Shown in pieces: positions 1 to 9,674 of a DNA stretch of 64,000 nt. Origin of the DNA: Caulobacter segnis (lineage in GTDB: Bacteria; Pseudomonadota; Alphaproteobacteria; Caulobacterales; Caulobacteraceae). Position 1 is the stretch's first letter; each line of letters begins with the position of its first letter. Under the pieces are notes generated by a model. That model was not told the DNA's origin and did no database searches. It was given only the letters and a program-made list of their open reading frames with translations. A program made the translations under genes and the position numbers. The stretch lies in NCBI RefSeq assembly GCF_029543125.1, contig NZ_JARQWW010000002.1, forward strand, positions 682,001 through 746,000, given 5' to 3'.

Positions 1-251
1 TGCTGAACGGCAAGATCGACCGCGAAACGGCCATCGGCCTGATGCAGAAGTACCAGCTCGTCTCCCGCGCCCGGGCCGAACAAAGCATCCGCTTCTCGGA
101 AGGCTACCGCAGCTATGTGCTGAACTATGTCACCGGCCAGGAGATGGTGAAGGCCAAGGTGGAGCGGGCCGGGTCCGATCCGGCCGCCCGCTGGAAGGCC
201 ATGGAGACGATCCTGTCGGAGCCGACCCTGCCGGCCGACCTGCTGAACTAG
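1..251 (+). CDS. C-terminal end of an unidentified protein (5' truncated by window edge)
   Basis: An open frame enters from the left edge, reading from base 3 with no stop, and ends at a TAG at 249-251, giving the last 82 residues. The first in-frame ATG at 42 is very probably internal, since codons upstream of it are open and protein-like. The visible part is helical and charged, with an Arg-Ala-Glu-Gln-Ser-Ile-Arg-Phe stretch followed by [13 protein letters not shown] and a final [12 protein letters not shown] do not recognise the family. The stop overlaps the stop of the convergent dut gene by two bases, so there is no intergenic terminator. Confidence 0.7.
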   Translation, partial: LNGKIDRETAIGLMQKYQLVSRARAEQSIRFSEGYRSYVLNYVTGQEMVKAKVERAGSDPAARWKAMETILSEPTLPADLLN

Positions 252-703
252 CCCTTGCCGGTGGAGCCGAAGCCGCCGAGGCCGCGGGCGGTCTCGTCCA
301 GGGTCTCGACCTCGCTCCAGGAAGCCTTGGCCACCGGGGCGATGACGAGCTGGGCGATGCGGTCGCCGCGGCGGATGACGAAATCCTCGGCGCCGAGATT
401 GGCCAGGATCACCTTCACCTCGCCGCGATAGTCGGCGTCGATGGTGCCCGGCGAGTTCAGGCAGGTGATGCCGGCCTTGGCGGCCAGCCCCGAGCGGGGT
501 CGCACCTGGGCCTCGAAGCCCACCGGCACGGCGAAGGACAGGCCCGTCGGCACCATGGCTCGCGCGCCCGGCTTCAGGGTGACCGGCTCTTCGTCGGCCA
601 CCGCCGCCCGCAGGTCCATGCCGGCCGCGTGCTCTGTCTCATAGGCCGGCAAGGGCAAGCCCTCGGCGTGGGACAGGCGGACGATCGGAATGGTCGGGGT
701 CAT
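248..703 (-). CDS. dut: Deoxyuridine 5'-triphosphate nucleotidohydrolase (dUTPase)
   Basis: Hydrolyses dUTP to dUMP and pyrophosphate in the cytoplasm, keeping uracil out of DNA and supplying dUMP for thymidylate synthesis. All five trimeric-dUTPase motifs are visible: AGMDLRA (27-33), RPRSGLAAK (68-76), [11 protein letters not shown] (86-96, with catalytic Asp near 89-91), RGDRIAQLV and the C-terminal glycine-rich [10 protein letters not shown] arm. The 151-residue length is typical. The ATG at 703 is chosen because it overlaps the coaBC stop as ATGA; an upstream in-frame GTG would only add out-of-family residues. It is the second gene of a coaBC-dut operon. Confidence 0.97.
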   Translation of the reverse strand: MTPTIPIVRLSHAEGLPLPAYETEHAAGMDLRAAVADEEPVTLKPGARAMVPTGLSFAVPVGFEAQVRPRSGLAAKAGITCLNSPGTIDADYRGEVKVILANLGAEDFVIRRGDRIAQLVIAPVAKASWSEVETLDETARGLGGFGSTGKG

Positions 704-1890
704 GAAAGGGCCTTTGCTATGCGGTCGGCGATCTGGCGGGCGACGGCGTCCTTGGACGCCCGCTCCCACCGTTCGGTGTCGGTCTTGGAGATCAGCAGGA
801 CGGCGTTTTCCTCGCCGCCCATGACGCCGGGCTGGCTGACGTCGTTGGCGATGATCCAGTCGCAGCCCTTGCGCGCCAGCTTGGCGCGGGCGTGGTCTTC
901 GACGTCGTTGGTCTCGGCGGCGAAGCCGACCACCAGGGTCGGCCGCTGAGGGCCCGAGGCGGCCAAGGTCGCCAGGATGTCGGGGTTCTCCACCAGGTGC
1001 AGGGCCGGCGGGCCGTCCTTGCCCTTCTTCAGCTTGATGCCGAAGGCCTCGTCCGGACGCCAGTCGGCGACAGCGGCCACGAACACGGCCACGTCGGCGG
1101 GCAGGGCGGACTGGCAGGCGGCCAGCATGTCTCGCGCGCTCTCCACATCCACCCGCTTCACCCCCGCGGGCGCGGGCAGGCCGGTGGGGCCGGAGACCAG
1201 GGTCACCTCGGCGCCCAGCTGCGCCAGGGAGCGGGCGATGGCGTAGCCCTGCTTGCCGCTGGAGCGGTTGGTCAGCAGACGCACGGGGTCGATGGCCTCC
1301 ACCGTCGGGCCGGCGGTGACCAGGGCGCGCTTGCCGGCCAGGGGGCGGCCGCCGCTCAGCATCCCCATGACAGCTTCGAAGATCACCAGCGGCTCGGCCA
1401 GGCGGCCTTCGCCATATTCGCCGCAGGCCATGGCGCCCTCGTCCGGACCCACGAAGGCGACGCCGTCAGCCTTGAGCTGGGCCAGATTCCGCTTGGTCGC
1501 CGGATGCTCCCACATGCGCACGTTCATGGCCGGGGCCATCAGGATCGGCGTGTCAGTGGCCAGCAGGGTGGTGGAGGCGAGATCGTCAGCCCGTCCCGTG
1601 GCCGCCTTGGCCATCAGATCCGCGGTGGCCGGAGCGACCACGATCAGGTCGGCGGAGCGCGACAGCTCGATATGGCCCATCTCCGCCTCGTCGGTCAGGG
1701 AGAAGAGCTCGGAATAGACCTTGTCCTCCGCCAGGGCTGACAGGGACAGGGGGGTGACGAACTCCGCCCCCGCCTTGGTCAGGATCGGGCGCACCGCGAC
1801 CCCGGCCTTGCGCAGCAGGCGGGTCAGCTCCAGCGCCTTGTAGGCCGCGATGCCGCCGCCGACGATCAGAAGGACGCGTTTCTCGCTCAA
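700..1890 (-). CDS. coaBC: Bifunctional phosphopantothenoylcysteine decarboxylase / phosphopantothenate-cysteine ligase
   Basis: Catalyses two consecutive steps of coenzyme A synthesis: CTP-dependent coupling of 4'-phosphopantothenate with cysteine (CoaB half) and FMN-dependent decarboxylation (CoaC half). The N-terminal CoaC domain begins [19 protein letters not shown] and carries PAMNVRMW and the ACGEYGEGR substrate flap. The CoaB domain follows with [21 protein letters not shown] chose a TTG start at 1890 (MSEKRVLL...) because an AGGGAGG Shine-Dalgarno sequence lies 7 nt upstream. The longer frame back to 1977 adds 29 residues unlike the family. It gives 396 aa. The gene is translationally coupled to dut downstream. 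Confidence 0.95.
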   Translation of the reverse strand: MSEKRVLLIVGGGIAAYKALELTRLLRKAGVAVRPILTKAGAEFVTPLSLSALAEDKVYSELFSLTDEAEMGHIELSRSADLIVVAPATADLMAKAATGRADDLASTTLLATDTPILMAPAMNVRMWEHPATKRNLAQLKADGVAFVGPDEGAMACGEYGEGRLAEPLVIFEAVMGMLSGGRPLAGKRALVTAGPTVEAIDPVRLLTNRSSGKQGYAIARSLAQLGAEVTLVSGPTGLPAPAGVKRVDVESARDMLAACQSALPADVAVFVAAVADWRPDEAFGIKLKKGKDGPPALHLVENPDILATLAASGPQRPTLVVGFAAETNDVEDHARAKLARKGCDWIIANDVSQPGVMGGEENAVLLISKTDTERWERASKDAVARQIADRIAKALS

Positions 1891-2011
1891 GGCCAAGCCT
1901 CCCTGCGGGTTCGCCTGCGTCTTTAGGCGATGCCGCGCTATGGACAAAAGCCAAAGTTCGTTCTTACTTCGTTCCACAACACACGTGTGAGCTGTAAATG
2001 CGGAGGAAGCA

Positions 2012-2539
2012 ATGGTTCTGAGTGTGTTCTCACCGGCAAAGACAGCAATTTACGCGTCATTGCTGCTTTTGGCGGCTTGCGACGGCGGAGCGACTGCCAC
2101 GCCGAAGAGTGAAAAAGCGACGACTTCGGCGGCCCTGACGACTTTCGAGCAGGCCGACGCCCGCGACGCTCCCGTGCCCCAGCTCGACGGCAAGCCGATC
2201 TGGACCGCCAGCCGCCGCTACACCGCCGAGGAGAACGTCCAGCGCGCCTTCGAGCGCAACGGCGAGGACTTCGGCGCCAAGAGCCCGGAAGACTTCGCCC
2301 GCATCGCGCGTGACTTCGTGGAGAACCCGCCCAAGGGGGTTGAGACCCTGAAACGGACCAATGGCGACACCCTGATCTATGACGCGAAGGACAACGTCTT
2401 CGCCGTGTCGAGCAAGCACGGCACGCCCCGCACCCTGTTCAGGCCGCGCGAGGGCAAGGCCTATTGGGCGGAGCAGAAGGCTAAGGAAGCCGAGCGTTCG
2501 ACCCGCTTGGCCCGACGCGACAGAGGCCAGGCCGAATAG
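2012..2539 (+). CDS. Putative outer-membrane/periplasmic lipoprotein, function unknown
   Basis: A 175-residue protein with a lipoprotein signal peptide: a short N-terminus, a hydrophobic run and the lipobox LLAAC, so the mature protein would begin at Cys near residue 23. The rest is hydrophilic and charged, without a domain I recognise; it ends in a Lys/Arg/Glu-rich helix. A strong GGAGGA ribosome site lies 5 nt before the ATG. The upstream base composition is less GC-rich and looks like a promoter region for this gene and the divergent coaBC. It is convergent with ubiB, with only 3 bases between the genes. Confidence 0.85.
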   Translation: MVLSVFSPAKTAIYASLLLLAACDGGATATPKSEKATTSAALTTFEQADARDAPVPQLDGKPIWTASRRYTAEENVQRAFERNGEDFGAKSPEDFARIARDFVENPPKGVETLKRTNGDTLIYDAKDNVFAVSSKHGTPRTLFRPREGKAYWAEQKAKEAERSTRLARRDRGQAE

Positions 2540-2542
2540 GCG

Positions 2543-4045
2543 TCAGGCGAACCAAAGGGCGACGAGGAAGGCGACCCCAGCGGTCGCCGCGCCCACGGCG
2601 AACCAGACCAACGGCGGAGCGCCTCGCTCCGGCGCGACCACCACCGCCGTCTGGCCTCCTTCGGCCAGGCGGCGCAGGGAGCGCATGGCCGACAGGGCGT
2701 CCTCCACGAAGTCACGGACCTTGGCGGCGGGCGACAGTTCGCGAGTGATCCAGCGGCGCACCACCGGATCGGCGGCGGCCCACAGGTCGTGCGACGGGTC
2801 CAGGCGGCGGGCTACGCCCTCCACCGTGACCATGGTCTTCTGCAGCAGGACCAGCTCCGGCCGCAGGCGCATGTCGAACAGGGCGGTGATCTCGAACAGC
2901 TGGGCCAGCAGGCGGCCCATGGACACCTCGTTGGCCGGGCGGCCGAACACCGCCTCGCCCACTGCGCGCAGGGCCTGGGCGAAGGCGTTCACGTCGTGGG
3001 TCATCGGCACGTAGCCGGCGTCGAAGTGGACCTGCGCTACGCGGACATAGTCGCGCTGCAGGAAGCCGTAGAGGATCTCGGCCAGGTAGCGCCGCTCCGC
3101 CGGACCCAGACGGCCGACGATGCCGAAGTCCACCGCCGTCAGGGTCGAGGGCGCGGCCACGAAAAGGTTTCCCTCGTGCAGGTCGGCATGGAACACGCCG
3201 TGGTCGAGGGCCTGGGACAGGAAGGCGCGGATCAGGTTGTCGGCCAGAAGCGAGCGGTCCAGACCCGGCTGCTCCAGGGCGGCGGCCTCCGACAGGGACA
3301 TGCCCCGGGCCCATTCCAGGGTCAGGACGCGCTTGCCCACGCCGTCCCACACCACCGCCGGGGCGCGCATGTAGCCGTCGCGGTTCATCACCTCGCCCAG
3401 CTCGGCGGCGGCGGCGGCCTCCAGGCGCAGGTCCAGCTCCAGAACCAGGGAGCGGATCACCGTCTCCACGAACAGCACCGGCTCCAGCCGCTTGGCGGCG
3501 GGAACCAAGGTCTCGGCCAGGCGGGCGGCAAGGCGCAGGGCGGCGGACTCGTCGGCCACACGGCGCTCGATCCCCGGGCGCAGGACCTTCACCGCCACCC
3601 TGCGCCCATCCGGCAGGGTCGCCGGATGAGCCTGGGCGATGGAGGCGGCGGCGATCGGAGGATCAAAGCTGGCGAAGGCCTGGGTCACGGGGCGGCCCAG
3701 GGCGCGCTCCACCTCGGCGCGGGCGATGCTCATGGGGAACGGATCGAGGCGATCCTTCAGCCGGCCGAGATCCTCGGCGAACTCGGTCCCGAACATGTCG
3801 GCGCGGGTGGACAGGAACTGGCCCAGCTTGATGGCCACCGGGCCCAGCTTCTCCAGCTGACGCGCCAGACGCTGGCCCGGACGGCCCAGGCGGGCGTCGC
3901 GGCCGGCGAACAGGCGAAGGAACCCGGCCAGGGCCTTCAGCGAAGGCGGCAGGATCGGGTCAAGCTCACGGGGGATCAGGGCGTCGGCGCGGGCCAGCGC
4001 CCAGCCGGCGGCCAGCAGCCGGAAGAAGGCGGCGATCGAGCCCAT
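2543..4045 (-). CDS. ubiB: UbiB-family atypical kinase/ATPase for ubiquinone biosynthesis
   Basis: Member of the ABC1/ADCK/UbiB atypical kinase-like family needed for ubiquinone synthesis. The family hallmark KxGQ is present as LGPVAIKLGQFLSTRADMFG in the N-terminal quarter. It is followed by the Ala-rich nucleotide loop (AAASIAQAH), the Lys of VAVKVLRPG, and the DLHEGN / AVDFGIVGRLG metal-binding segment. The C-terminus holds one or two hydrophobic segments, suggesting membrane anchoring. At 500 aa it has normal length. It starts 4 bases after the ubiE stop, so the two ubiquinone genes form one operon. Confidence 0.96.
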   Translation of the reverse strand: MGSIAAFFRLLAAGWALARADALIPRELDPILPPSLKALAGFLRLFAGRDARLGRPGQRLARQLEKLGPVAIKLGQFLSTRADMFGTEFAEDLGRLKDRLDPFPMSIARAEVERALGRPVTQAFASFDPPIAAASIAQAHPATLPDGRRVAVKVLRPGIERRVADESAALRLAARLAETLVPAAKRLEPVLFVETVIRSLVLELDLRLEAAAAAELGEVMNRDGYMRAPAVVWDGVGKRVLTLEWARGMSLSEAAALEQPGLDRSLLADNLIRAFLSQALDHGVFHADLHEGNLFVAAPSTLTAVDFGIVGRLGPAERRYLAEILYGFLQRDYVRVAQVHFDAGYVPMTHDVNAFAQALRAVGEAVFGRPANEVSMGRLLAQLFEITALFDMRLRPELVLLQKTMVTVEGVARRLDPSHDLWAAADPVVRRWITRELSPAAKVRDFVEDALSAMRSLRRLAEGGQTAVVVAPERGAPPLVWFAVGAATAGVAFLVALWFA

Positions 4046-4049
4046 GCCT

Positions 4050-4808
4050 CTAGAGCTTCCAGCCCTGGTGCAGAGCCGCGACGCCGCCGATGAAGTTGGT
4101 GACGGTCACGCGGCCGAAGCCCGCGGTCTCCATCATACCGGCGAAGGTGCGCTGGTCCGGGAAGCGGCGGATGCTTTCGACCAGATACTGATAGGCGTCC
4201 CGGTCCTTGGCGACCCATTCGCCGACCTGCGGGATCACCTTGAAGGAATAGGCGTCATAGGTTTTGCGCAGCGCCTCGGTGGTGGGGCGCGAGAATTCGA
4301 GACACAGGAAGCGGCCGCCCGGCTTCAGCACCCGGCGCGCGTCGCGCAGGGCCGCATCGATGTCGGTGACGTTGCGGATGCCGAAGCTGATCACATAGGC
4401 GTCGGCGAAATTGTCCGGCAGCGGCAGGCGCTGGGCGTCGCCCACGGTCCAGGTCATTTCGGGCTCGGAGCCCTTCTCCCGGCCTGCGGCGATCATCTCG
4501 GCGTTGTAGTCGACCACGAAGACCTTGGCGTCCGGGCCGCCGCGGCGGTCTTGAGCCGCACGGGCCATCTTGGAGAAGCGGCGGGCCATGTCGCCCGTGC
4601 CCCCGGCGCAGTCGACGATCACCTCGCCCGGCTGGGGGTTCAGACGGGCGGCGACCGCGTCCTTCCACAGCCGATGGACGCCCCCGCTCATCAGGTCGTT
4701 CATCAGGTCGTAGTTCTTGGCGACACGATCGAAGACGCCACGGACGAGTTTCGGCTTTTCGGCCGGATCGACGTCCTGATATCCGAAGCTGGCGGAGGTC
4801 TTGGTCAT
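4050..4808 (-). CDS. ubiE: Ubiquinone/menaquinone biosynthesis C-methyltransferase
   Basis: SAM-dependent methyltransferase that places the C-methyl group on the benzoquinol (or demethylmenaquinol) ring. The UbiE signature segments are clear: [25 protein letters not shown], the SAM-binding [10 protein letters not shown], and the second signature [15 protein letters not shown]. The start at 4808 ([11 protein letters not shown]) is preferred to an in-frame ATG 12 codons earlier, which would crowd the divergent mutM promoter region. It gives 252 aa, normal for the family. The intergenic gap to mutM is only 54 bp, so promoters for both must be packed there. Confidence 0.96.
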   Translation of the reverse strand: MTKTSASFGYQDVDPAEKPKLVRGVFDRVAKNYDLMNDLMSGGVHRLWKDAVAARLNPQPGEVIVDCAGGTGDMARRFSKMARAAQDRRGGPDAKVFVVDYNAEMIAAGREKGSEPEMTWTVGDAQRLPLPDNFADAYVISFGIRNVTDIDAALRDARRVLKPGGRFLCLEFSRPTTEALRKTYDAYSFKVIPQVGEWVAKDRDAYQYLVESIRRFPDQRTFAGMMETAGFGRVTVTNFIGGVAALHQGWKL

Positions 4809-4862
4809 GGCGGCAGCTTTAGACCGCCGGACCGGCCGCGTCATCTAGAGAGCAGGGAATTC

Positions 4863-5726
4863 ATGCCCGAACTGCCGGAAGTCGAGACGGTCCGCCGGGG
4901 CCTTGAGCCGGTTCTGGCCGGGGCGCGGCTAAAAGGGGTGCAGGCCAACCGGCCGGATCTTCGGTTCGCTCTGCCGGAAGGCTTCGTCCAGCGCCTGACC
5001 GGCGCCACGATCCAGAGCGTCGACCGCCGGGCCAAGTATCTGCTGATGCCCCTGGACCGAGGCGACACCCTGGTGGCGCACCTGGGCATGACCGGCCGGT
5101 TCGAGATCGAGGATCACGGACGCACCCTGACGCCCGGTGAGTTCGTGGAGACGGTTCATCCGTTGCAGAAACACGCCCACGTGGTCTTCGAGACCGAGGC
5201 CGGCGTGCGCATCACCTATTACGACCCGCGCCGCTTCGGTTTCATGGACCTGATCCCCACCGATCAACTGACCAGCCACGCCTTCTTCAAAGGCATGGGG
5301 CCGGAGCCCCTGGGCGCCGATCTCGACGCCGGCGTGCTGGAGCGGGCCTTCAAAGGCCGCAAGCAAGGGCCGAAGACCCTGTTGCTGGACCAGCGCATCG
5401 TCGCGGGCCTGGGCAATATCTATGTGTGCGAGGCCCTGAACCGCTCGCGCATCTCGCCCTTCAAGCCGGCCGGCAAGATCGCCCGCAAGCGGTTGCCGCT
5501 CCTGGTCGAGACGATCAAGGACGTCCTGGCCGAGGCGGTGGAGGCCGGCGGATCCACCCTGAAGGACTTTGCGGCCACCGACGGGGCGCTGGGCTATTTC
5601 CAGCATCGCTTCAAGGTCTATGACCGGGAGGGCGAGCCGTGCCTTAATGAGGGCTGCGGGGGCGTCATCGACCGGCAGGTGCAGGCGGGGCGATCCACAT
5701 TCTATTGTCCAGTCTGTCAGGTTTGA
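4863..5726 (+). CDS. mutM: Formamidopyrimidine-DNA glycosylase
   Basis: Base-excision repair enzyme removing 8-oxoguanine and formamidopyrimidines, with beta/delta-elimination lyase activity. Translation begins MPELPEVET, so the catalytic Pro2 and Glu3 follow immediately after the removed Met. The beta-clamp lysine is in RRAKYLL and the helix-two-turn-helix in RIVAGLGNIYVCEAL. The C-terminal zinc finger retains four cysteines (CLNEGC and CPVC). At 287 aa it is complete. An in-frame extension upstream exists but lies antisense to ubiE and is not part of the protein. Confidence 0.97.
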   Translation: MPELPEVETVRRGLEPVLAGARLKGVQANRPDLRFALPEGFVQRLTGATIQSVDRRAKYLLMPLDRGDTLVAHLGMTGRFEIEDHGRTLTPGEFVETVHPLQKHAHVVFETEAGVRITYYDPRRFGFMDLIPTDQLTSHAFFKGMGPEPLGADLDAGVLERAFKGRKQGPKTLLLDQRIVAGLGNIYVCEALNRSRISPFKPAGKIARKRLPLLVETIKDVLAEAVEAGGSTLKDFAATDGALGYFQHRFKVYDREGEPCLNEGCGGVIDRQVQAGRSTFYCPVCQV

Positions 5727-5730
5727 GCGT

Positions 5731-6600
5731 TTGATCCGTTCCCTCGTTTCGCTTTCCGCCCTTTTCCTCGCCGCCTGCCTGCCGTCGGGAGCCTCGGCCG
5801 AGCCGCCCGTCTGGATCGTGCGGGACGCGGATTCCGAGATCGTCATCTTCGGCTCCATGCACATCCTGCCGGCGGGAGTGGACTGGCGGCCCGACGCCCT
5901 GGATGCGGCCTTGGCGAAGGCGGACGACCTTTGGTTCGAGCTGCCCATGGACGACGCCGCCCAGGCGGAGGTGGGCCGCGCGGCCCAGGCCAAGGGTTAT
6001 CTGCCGGCCGGCCAGACCCTGACCGGCCTGCTCGGCCCCGAGGATGGCGCCCGGCTGCGCAAGGTCGCCGATCAGCTCGGCCTGCCCATGGCGGTTCTGC
6101 AGTACCTGCGCCCCTGGCTGGCGGAGGTGTCCCTGGCCAACGCCATGTTCATGAAAAGCAGCGCCAGCCGCGCCGAAGGGGTGGAGGTCGTCATCCAGCG
6201 AACGGCCCCGCCTTCCGCCGTCCGCCGCGCCTTTGAAACACCCGAGCAGCAGATCTCCATCCTGGCCGATACCCCCCAGGAGGATCAGATCGCCAGCCTT
6301 CGCCAGACCCTCGACGAGCTGGAGGAAGGTCCCGGCGCCTATGACGAGCTGGTCAAGGCCTGGGCGGCGGGCGACATCCGCACACTGGAAGAAGAGGCTC
6401 TGGAGCCGATCCGCAAGGCTTCGCCCACCCTCTATCGCCGCCTGATCGTCGAACGGAACGTCCGTTGGATCGAGGCGATCAAGGCCCGCATGGCCGGATC
6501 GGGCGAGACGGTGATCGTTGTCGGCGCGGGCCATCTGGTCGGCAAGGACGGCTTGCCGGCCCGCCTTCGGGCCCTAGGATTCAAGGTCGAAGGTCCTTAG
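5731..6600 (+). CDS. TraB/GumN family protein with lipoprotein-like signal sequence
   Basis: Resembles the TraB/GumN (PF01963) family, whose members include putative metalloproteases; the bacterial role is poorly known. The family's N-terminal Gly-Ser-Met-His-Ile-Leu-Pro motif (positions ~38-44) and the C-terminal VVGAGHLVGKDGL motif are both present. The N-terminus RSLVSLSALFLAAC is a signal peptide with a possible lipobox, so the protein is exported or lipid-anchored. The start is uncertain. The only usable codon just after the mutM stop is TTG at 5731, giving 289 aa; the frame is open further upstream but would lie inside mutM. It probably shares the mutM transcript. Confidence 0.85.
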   Translation: MIRSLVSLSALFLAACLPSGASAEPPVWIVRDADSEIVIFGSMHILPAGVDWRPDALDAALAKADDLWFELPMDDAAQAEVGRAAQAKGYLPAGQTLTGLLGPEDGARLRKVADQLGLPMAVLQYLRPWLAEVSLANAMFMKSSASRAEGVEVVIQRTAPPSAVRRAFETPEQQISILADTPQEDQIASLRQTLDELEEGPGAYDELVKAWAAGDIRTLEEEALEPIRKASPTLYRRLIVERNVRWIEAIKARMAGSGETVIVVGAGHLVGKDGLPARLRALGFKVEGP

Positions 6601-6633
6601 ACCTCCGGCATCAGAACAATAAGGAGCGCGCAG

Positions 6634-7410
6634 ATGGCCTATGAGACCCTGATCGTGGAGACCGCCGACGGCGTCACCCTGATCCGCCTGAACCGTCCCG
6701 AGGCCCTGAACGCCCTCAACACCGCCCTGCTGGCCGATCTGGCCCGGGCCCTGGCCGCCGCCGAGACGGACGAGACGGTGGGCTGCGTAGTGCTGACCGG
6801 CTCGGCCAAGGCTTTCGCCGCCGGCGCCGACATCAAGGAGATGGCCGGCCAGTCCTATGCGGACATGTTCAAGGCGGACTTCTTCACCGCCGGCGCCAAC
6901 GCCATCGAGCGCTTCCGCAAGCCGATCATCGCCGCGGTCTCCGGCTACGCCCTGGGCGGCGGCTGCGAGCTGGCCATGATGTGCGACTTCATCATCGCCG
7001 CCGACAGCGCCAAGTTCGGCCAGCCGGAGATCAACCTCGGCGTGGCCCCCGGCATCGGCGGCACCCAGCGCCTGACCCGCCTGGTGGGCAAGTCCAAGGC
7101 CATGGACATGATCCTGACCGGCCGGATGATGGACGCCGAAGAGGCCGAGCGCGCGGGTCTGGTCAGCCGCGTGGTCCCCGCCGACAGCCTGATCGACGAA
7201 GTCATGGGCGTGGCGCGTAAGATCGCCGGCCAGTCGCCGCTCGCGGTCATGATGAACAAGGAGCTGGTCGAAGCCGCCCTGGAGACCACCCTGACCCAGG
7301 GCGTGAAGCTGGAGCGGCGCCTGTTCCACTCCCTCTTCGCCTTCGAGGATCAGAAGGAGGGGATGGGGGCCTTCGTGGAAAAGCGGAAGCCTCAGTTCAA
7401 AGGCCGCTGA
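6634..7410 (+). CDS. Enoyl-CoA hydratase
   Basis: Crotonase-fold protein of 258 aa, hydrating trans-2-enoyl-CoA in fatty-acid (or related acyl-CoA) degradation. The oxyanion-hole and CoA-binding motif [11 protein letters not shown] is present. The segments [11 protein letters not shown] and [19 protein letters not shown] supply the two catalytic glutamates of true hydratases. Sequence closely follows short-chain enoyl-CoA hydratases (FadB/Ech group), though the exact substrate cannot be read from sequence. An AAGGAG ribosome site sits 7 nt before the ATG. It lies just upstream of rpsT, with about 105 bases between. Confidence 0.92.
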   Translation: MAYETLIVETADGVTLIRLNRPEALNALNTALLADLARALAAAETDETVGCVVLTGSAKAFAAGADIKEMAGQSYADMFKADFFTAGANAIERFRKPIIAAVSGYALGGGCELAMMCDFIIAADSAKFGQPEINLGVAPGIGGTQRLTRLVGKSKAMDMILTGRMMDAEEAERAGLVSRVVPADSLIDEVMGVARKIAGQSPLAVMMNKELVEAALETTLTQGVKLERRLFHSLFAFEDQKEGMGAFVEKRKPQFKGR

Positions 7411-7515
7411 TGCGCGTTGACCGGCGCTTGGCCTTCGGCTATATGCGCCCGCTCTGATTTGCCGCGCCCAGGATGTCCGTCTTGAGCGCTTGTCCGTTTG
7501 AAGGTTCCAAGCCCT

Positions 7516-7788
7516 ATGGCCAATAATCCCGGCGCCAAGAAGGCGATCCGCAAGATCGAACGCCGCACCGAAGTGAACAAGGCTCGCCGCTCGCGCGTCC
7601 GCACCTTCCTGCGCAAGTTCGAAGATGCGCTGGCCGCTGGCGACGCCGGCCTGGCCAAGACCGCTTTCGTTGAAGCTCAATCCGAGCTGATGCGCGCTGT
7701 CTCCAAGGGCGTGGTTCACAAGAACACCGGCGCCCGCAAGGTTTCGCGCCTGGCCGCCCAGCTGAAGAAGCTGGCGACCGCCGCCTAA
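7516..7788 (+). CDS. rpsT: 30S ribosomal protein S20
   Basis: Primary 16S rRNA-binding protein of the small subunit. The 90-residue product starts [27 protein letters not shown], typical of S20, with the highly basic N-terminal helix and the C-terminal [20 protein letters not shown] helix. The ATG at 7516 is chosen over an in-frame codon at 7498 because the family starts with MAN. It is followed by a strong intrinsic terminator, and stands directly before dnaA, the arrangement known from Caulobacter crescentus. Confidence 0.97.
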   Translation: MANNPGAKKAIRKIERRTEVNKARRSRVRTFLRKFEDALAAGDAGLAKTAFVEAQSELMRAVSKGVVHKNTGARKVSRLAAQLKKLATAA

Positions 7789-7830
7789 GCCTGCGACAGG
7801 CGCTTTTCGCGCCTGGTGAAGCTGTGATCA

Positions 7831-7867
7831 GAAAGCCGGCAGAGCTTGTCGCTCGGCCGGCTTTTTC
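7831..7867 (+). terminator. Intrinsic terminator after rpsT
   Basis: A 9-bp stem (7832-7840 with 7856-7864) encloses a 15-nt loop and runs into a five-T tract. It follows the rpsT stop by about 45 bases and would separate rpsT from dnaA transcription. Confidence 0.85.
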
Positions 7868-8189
7868 ACGTCTGAAATCCGGGCTCTGCGACATAACGAA
7901 CGGCGCAAGCTTAAGCAGGAAATGGGCTTCCCCTTGGCGGCTCTAGCCCGCGTCTGAGTCAACAGAATTATCGCTACAAATCGGCAAGTTTTCCGTTTGA
8001 CCGGAAGGGGCCGCTGACTACTCTGAGCGCCAAGACGACCTTCCATCCCAAGCGGAATGCGAGACGGCGGCGGCGAACGTGCATGCGTTCGGCGGTCGGA
8101 GCTCTGCGGCCTATTGGGTGTGAACGGACCGCTACGTGGGGGCGCGGCGGACCGTCATTGTGAAGGGCCTGGATTTTGCGGTGGGGCAT
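7868..8189 (+). promoter_or_regulatory. dnaA upstream region with a GANTC site and candidate promoter
   Basis: This gene-free stretch between the rpsT terminator and dnaA must hold the dnaA promoter. It contains one GAGTC (7956-7960), a recognition site of the CcrM-type adenine methylase. In Caulobacter crescentus, methylation of such a site in the dnaA promoter affects dnaA transcription. A possible promoter is TTGACC (7997-8002) with TACTCT (8019-8024), 16 nt apart, but this assignment is weak. A lone TTAA half-site is near 7910. No convincing gene lies here. Confidence 0.5.
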
Positions 8190-9647
8190 ATGACCAACAA
8201 GGTTTTCTCGGGTTCTGCGGCGACGGCTGCGGCGGTTTCCCCCACGACGGCGTCGGTCGCCGTTCTGTGGGCGAAAACCTCCCAGGCGCTTCAGCGCGAA
8301 CTCGGCGACGGCAGCTTCAATTCCTATCTGGCCCACGCCGCCCTGCGCGAGACCGCGGCGGGCGAACTGGTCCTGGTGACGCCGACCGGCGTGGCCCGTG
8401 ATTGGGTGCGCCGCAATGCCTGGCGCCGCATCGGCGAGCTGTGGGCGCTGAGCGACCCGCAAAGCCGTCCGCTGGATCTGAAGTCGCGCTCTGAGTTCGA
8501 CGCCGGCGCGCCCGCGCCGGTTCAAGGCGGCGAGACCGTCATCGAGATCGCCCTGCCGGTCTCCACCGACGCTCCGGCCGTGGCGCCCCTGCCGAGCGCC
8601 CGCTCCAAGCAGGCCGGCCTGCAGGAACGCTTCACCTTCGACACCTTCGTCCCGGGCCCGGCCAACGAGTTCGCCCATGCCGTGGCGCGCCGCGTCGCCT
8701 CCTGGTCGGACGGCCACTTCAACCCCGTTGTTTTTCACGGTCCCTACGGCTTCGGCAAAACCCACCTGCTGAACGCCCTGGCCTGGGAGGCCATGCGTAC
8801 GGCGCCGGAGAAGCGTGTGGTCTATCTGACCGCCGAACGCTTCCTGTCGTCCTTCGTCCGCGCCGTGATGGACCGCACCACCACCGCCTTCAAGGAAGAG
8901 CTGCGCGCGGCCGACCTGCTGCTGATCGACGACGTTCATTTCGTGGGCGGCAAGCAGTCGACCCAGGAAGAGCTGTTCCACACCCTGACCGCCCTTATGG
9001 AAGACGGCCGCCGCGTGGTGTTCAGCGCCGACCGTCCGCCGAGCGCCCTGACCGAGATCGACGCCCGCCTGCGCAGCCACCTGTCGGCAGGTCTGGTCTG
9101 CGGCATCGAGCCGGCCGACCGCAGCCTTCGCCTCGGCATCCTGGAGCGCAAGCTCGACAGCCTGTCGCGCCAGCAGGGCGTGGCCGCCAAGGCCAAGCCG
9201 GAAGTCCTGACCTTCCTCGCCGATCGCTTCACCGACAGCGTGCGGGAGCTGGAAGGCGCCCTGAACACCCTGGTCGCCCGTCTGGGCGACGGCGTGGCCC
9301 GCCTGTCCCTGGATGAAGCCCAGGCGATCCTGCGTCCGCATCTGCGCGGCGGCGAGAAGCGGATCACCATCGACGACATCCAGAAGGCCACCTCGGAACA
9401 CTTCGGCCTGAAGCAGGCGGACCTGATCTCCGAGCGCCGCAACCGCTCCGTGGCCCGTCCGCGTCAAGCGGCCATGTGGCTGGCCAAGCAGCTGACCACC
9501 CGCTCCCTGCCGGACATCGGCCGCCGCTTCGGCGGGCGCGACCACACCACGGTCCTGCATGCCGTCCGCCGCATCGAGGCCCTGCGCGCCGAGGATCCGG
9601 CCCTGGCCCGCGATCTTGAGACCATCACCCGCAAACTGCGCGGCTGA
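8190..9647 (+). CDS. dnaA: Chromosomal replication initiator protein DnaA
   Basis: AAA+ initiator that binds DnaA boxes at the origin and opens DNA. Domain I is N-terminal (VLWAKTSQALQRELGDGSFNSYL). Domain III carries Walker A GPYGFGKTHL, Walker B LLLIDDVHF and the arginine-finger region. Domain IV ends with the DNA-binding signature GGRDHTTVLHAVRRIE. The sequence closely resembles Caulobacter DnaA. The ATG at 8190 gives 485 aa; an alternative GTG at 8160 (with GGCGG 9 nt upstream) would add ten residues and cannot be excluded. The gene lies about 48 kb from the origin identified here. Confidence 0.96.
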   Translation: MTNKVFSGSAATAAAVSPTTASVAVLWAKTSQALQRELGDGSFNSYLAHAALRETAAGELVLVTPTGVARDWVRRNAWRRIGELWALSDPQSRPLDLKSRSEFDAGAPAPVQGGETVIEIALPVSTDAPAVAPLPSARSKQAGLQERFTFDTFVPGPANEFAHAVARRVASWSDGHFNPVVFHGPYGFGKTHLLNALAWEAMRTAPEKRVVYLTAERFLSSFVRAVMDRTTTAFKEELRAADLLLIDDVHFVGGKQSTQEELFHTLTALMEDGRRVVFSADRPPSALTEIDARLRSHLSAGLVCGIEPADRSLRLGILERKLDSLSRQQGVAAKAKPEVLTFLADRFTDSVRELEGALNTLVARLGDGVARLSLDEAQAILRPHLRGGEKRITIDDIQKATSEHFGLKQADLISERRNRSVARPRQAAMWLAKQLTTRSLPDIGRRFGGRDHTTVLHAVRRIEALRAEDPALARDLETITRKLRG

Positions 9648-9674
9648 CCGGATCGAAATTTTTCGACATTGAGG

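Noticed and set aside
7974..9560. 528-codon frame antisense to dnaA
   Set aside because: Shadow of dnaA; no recognisable domain and would abolish the dnaA promoter region.
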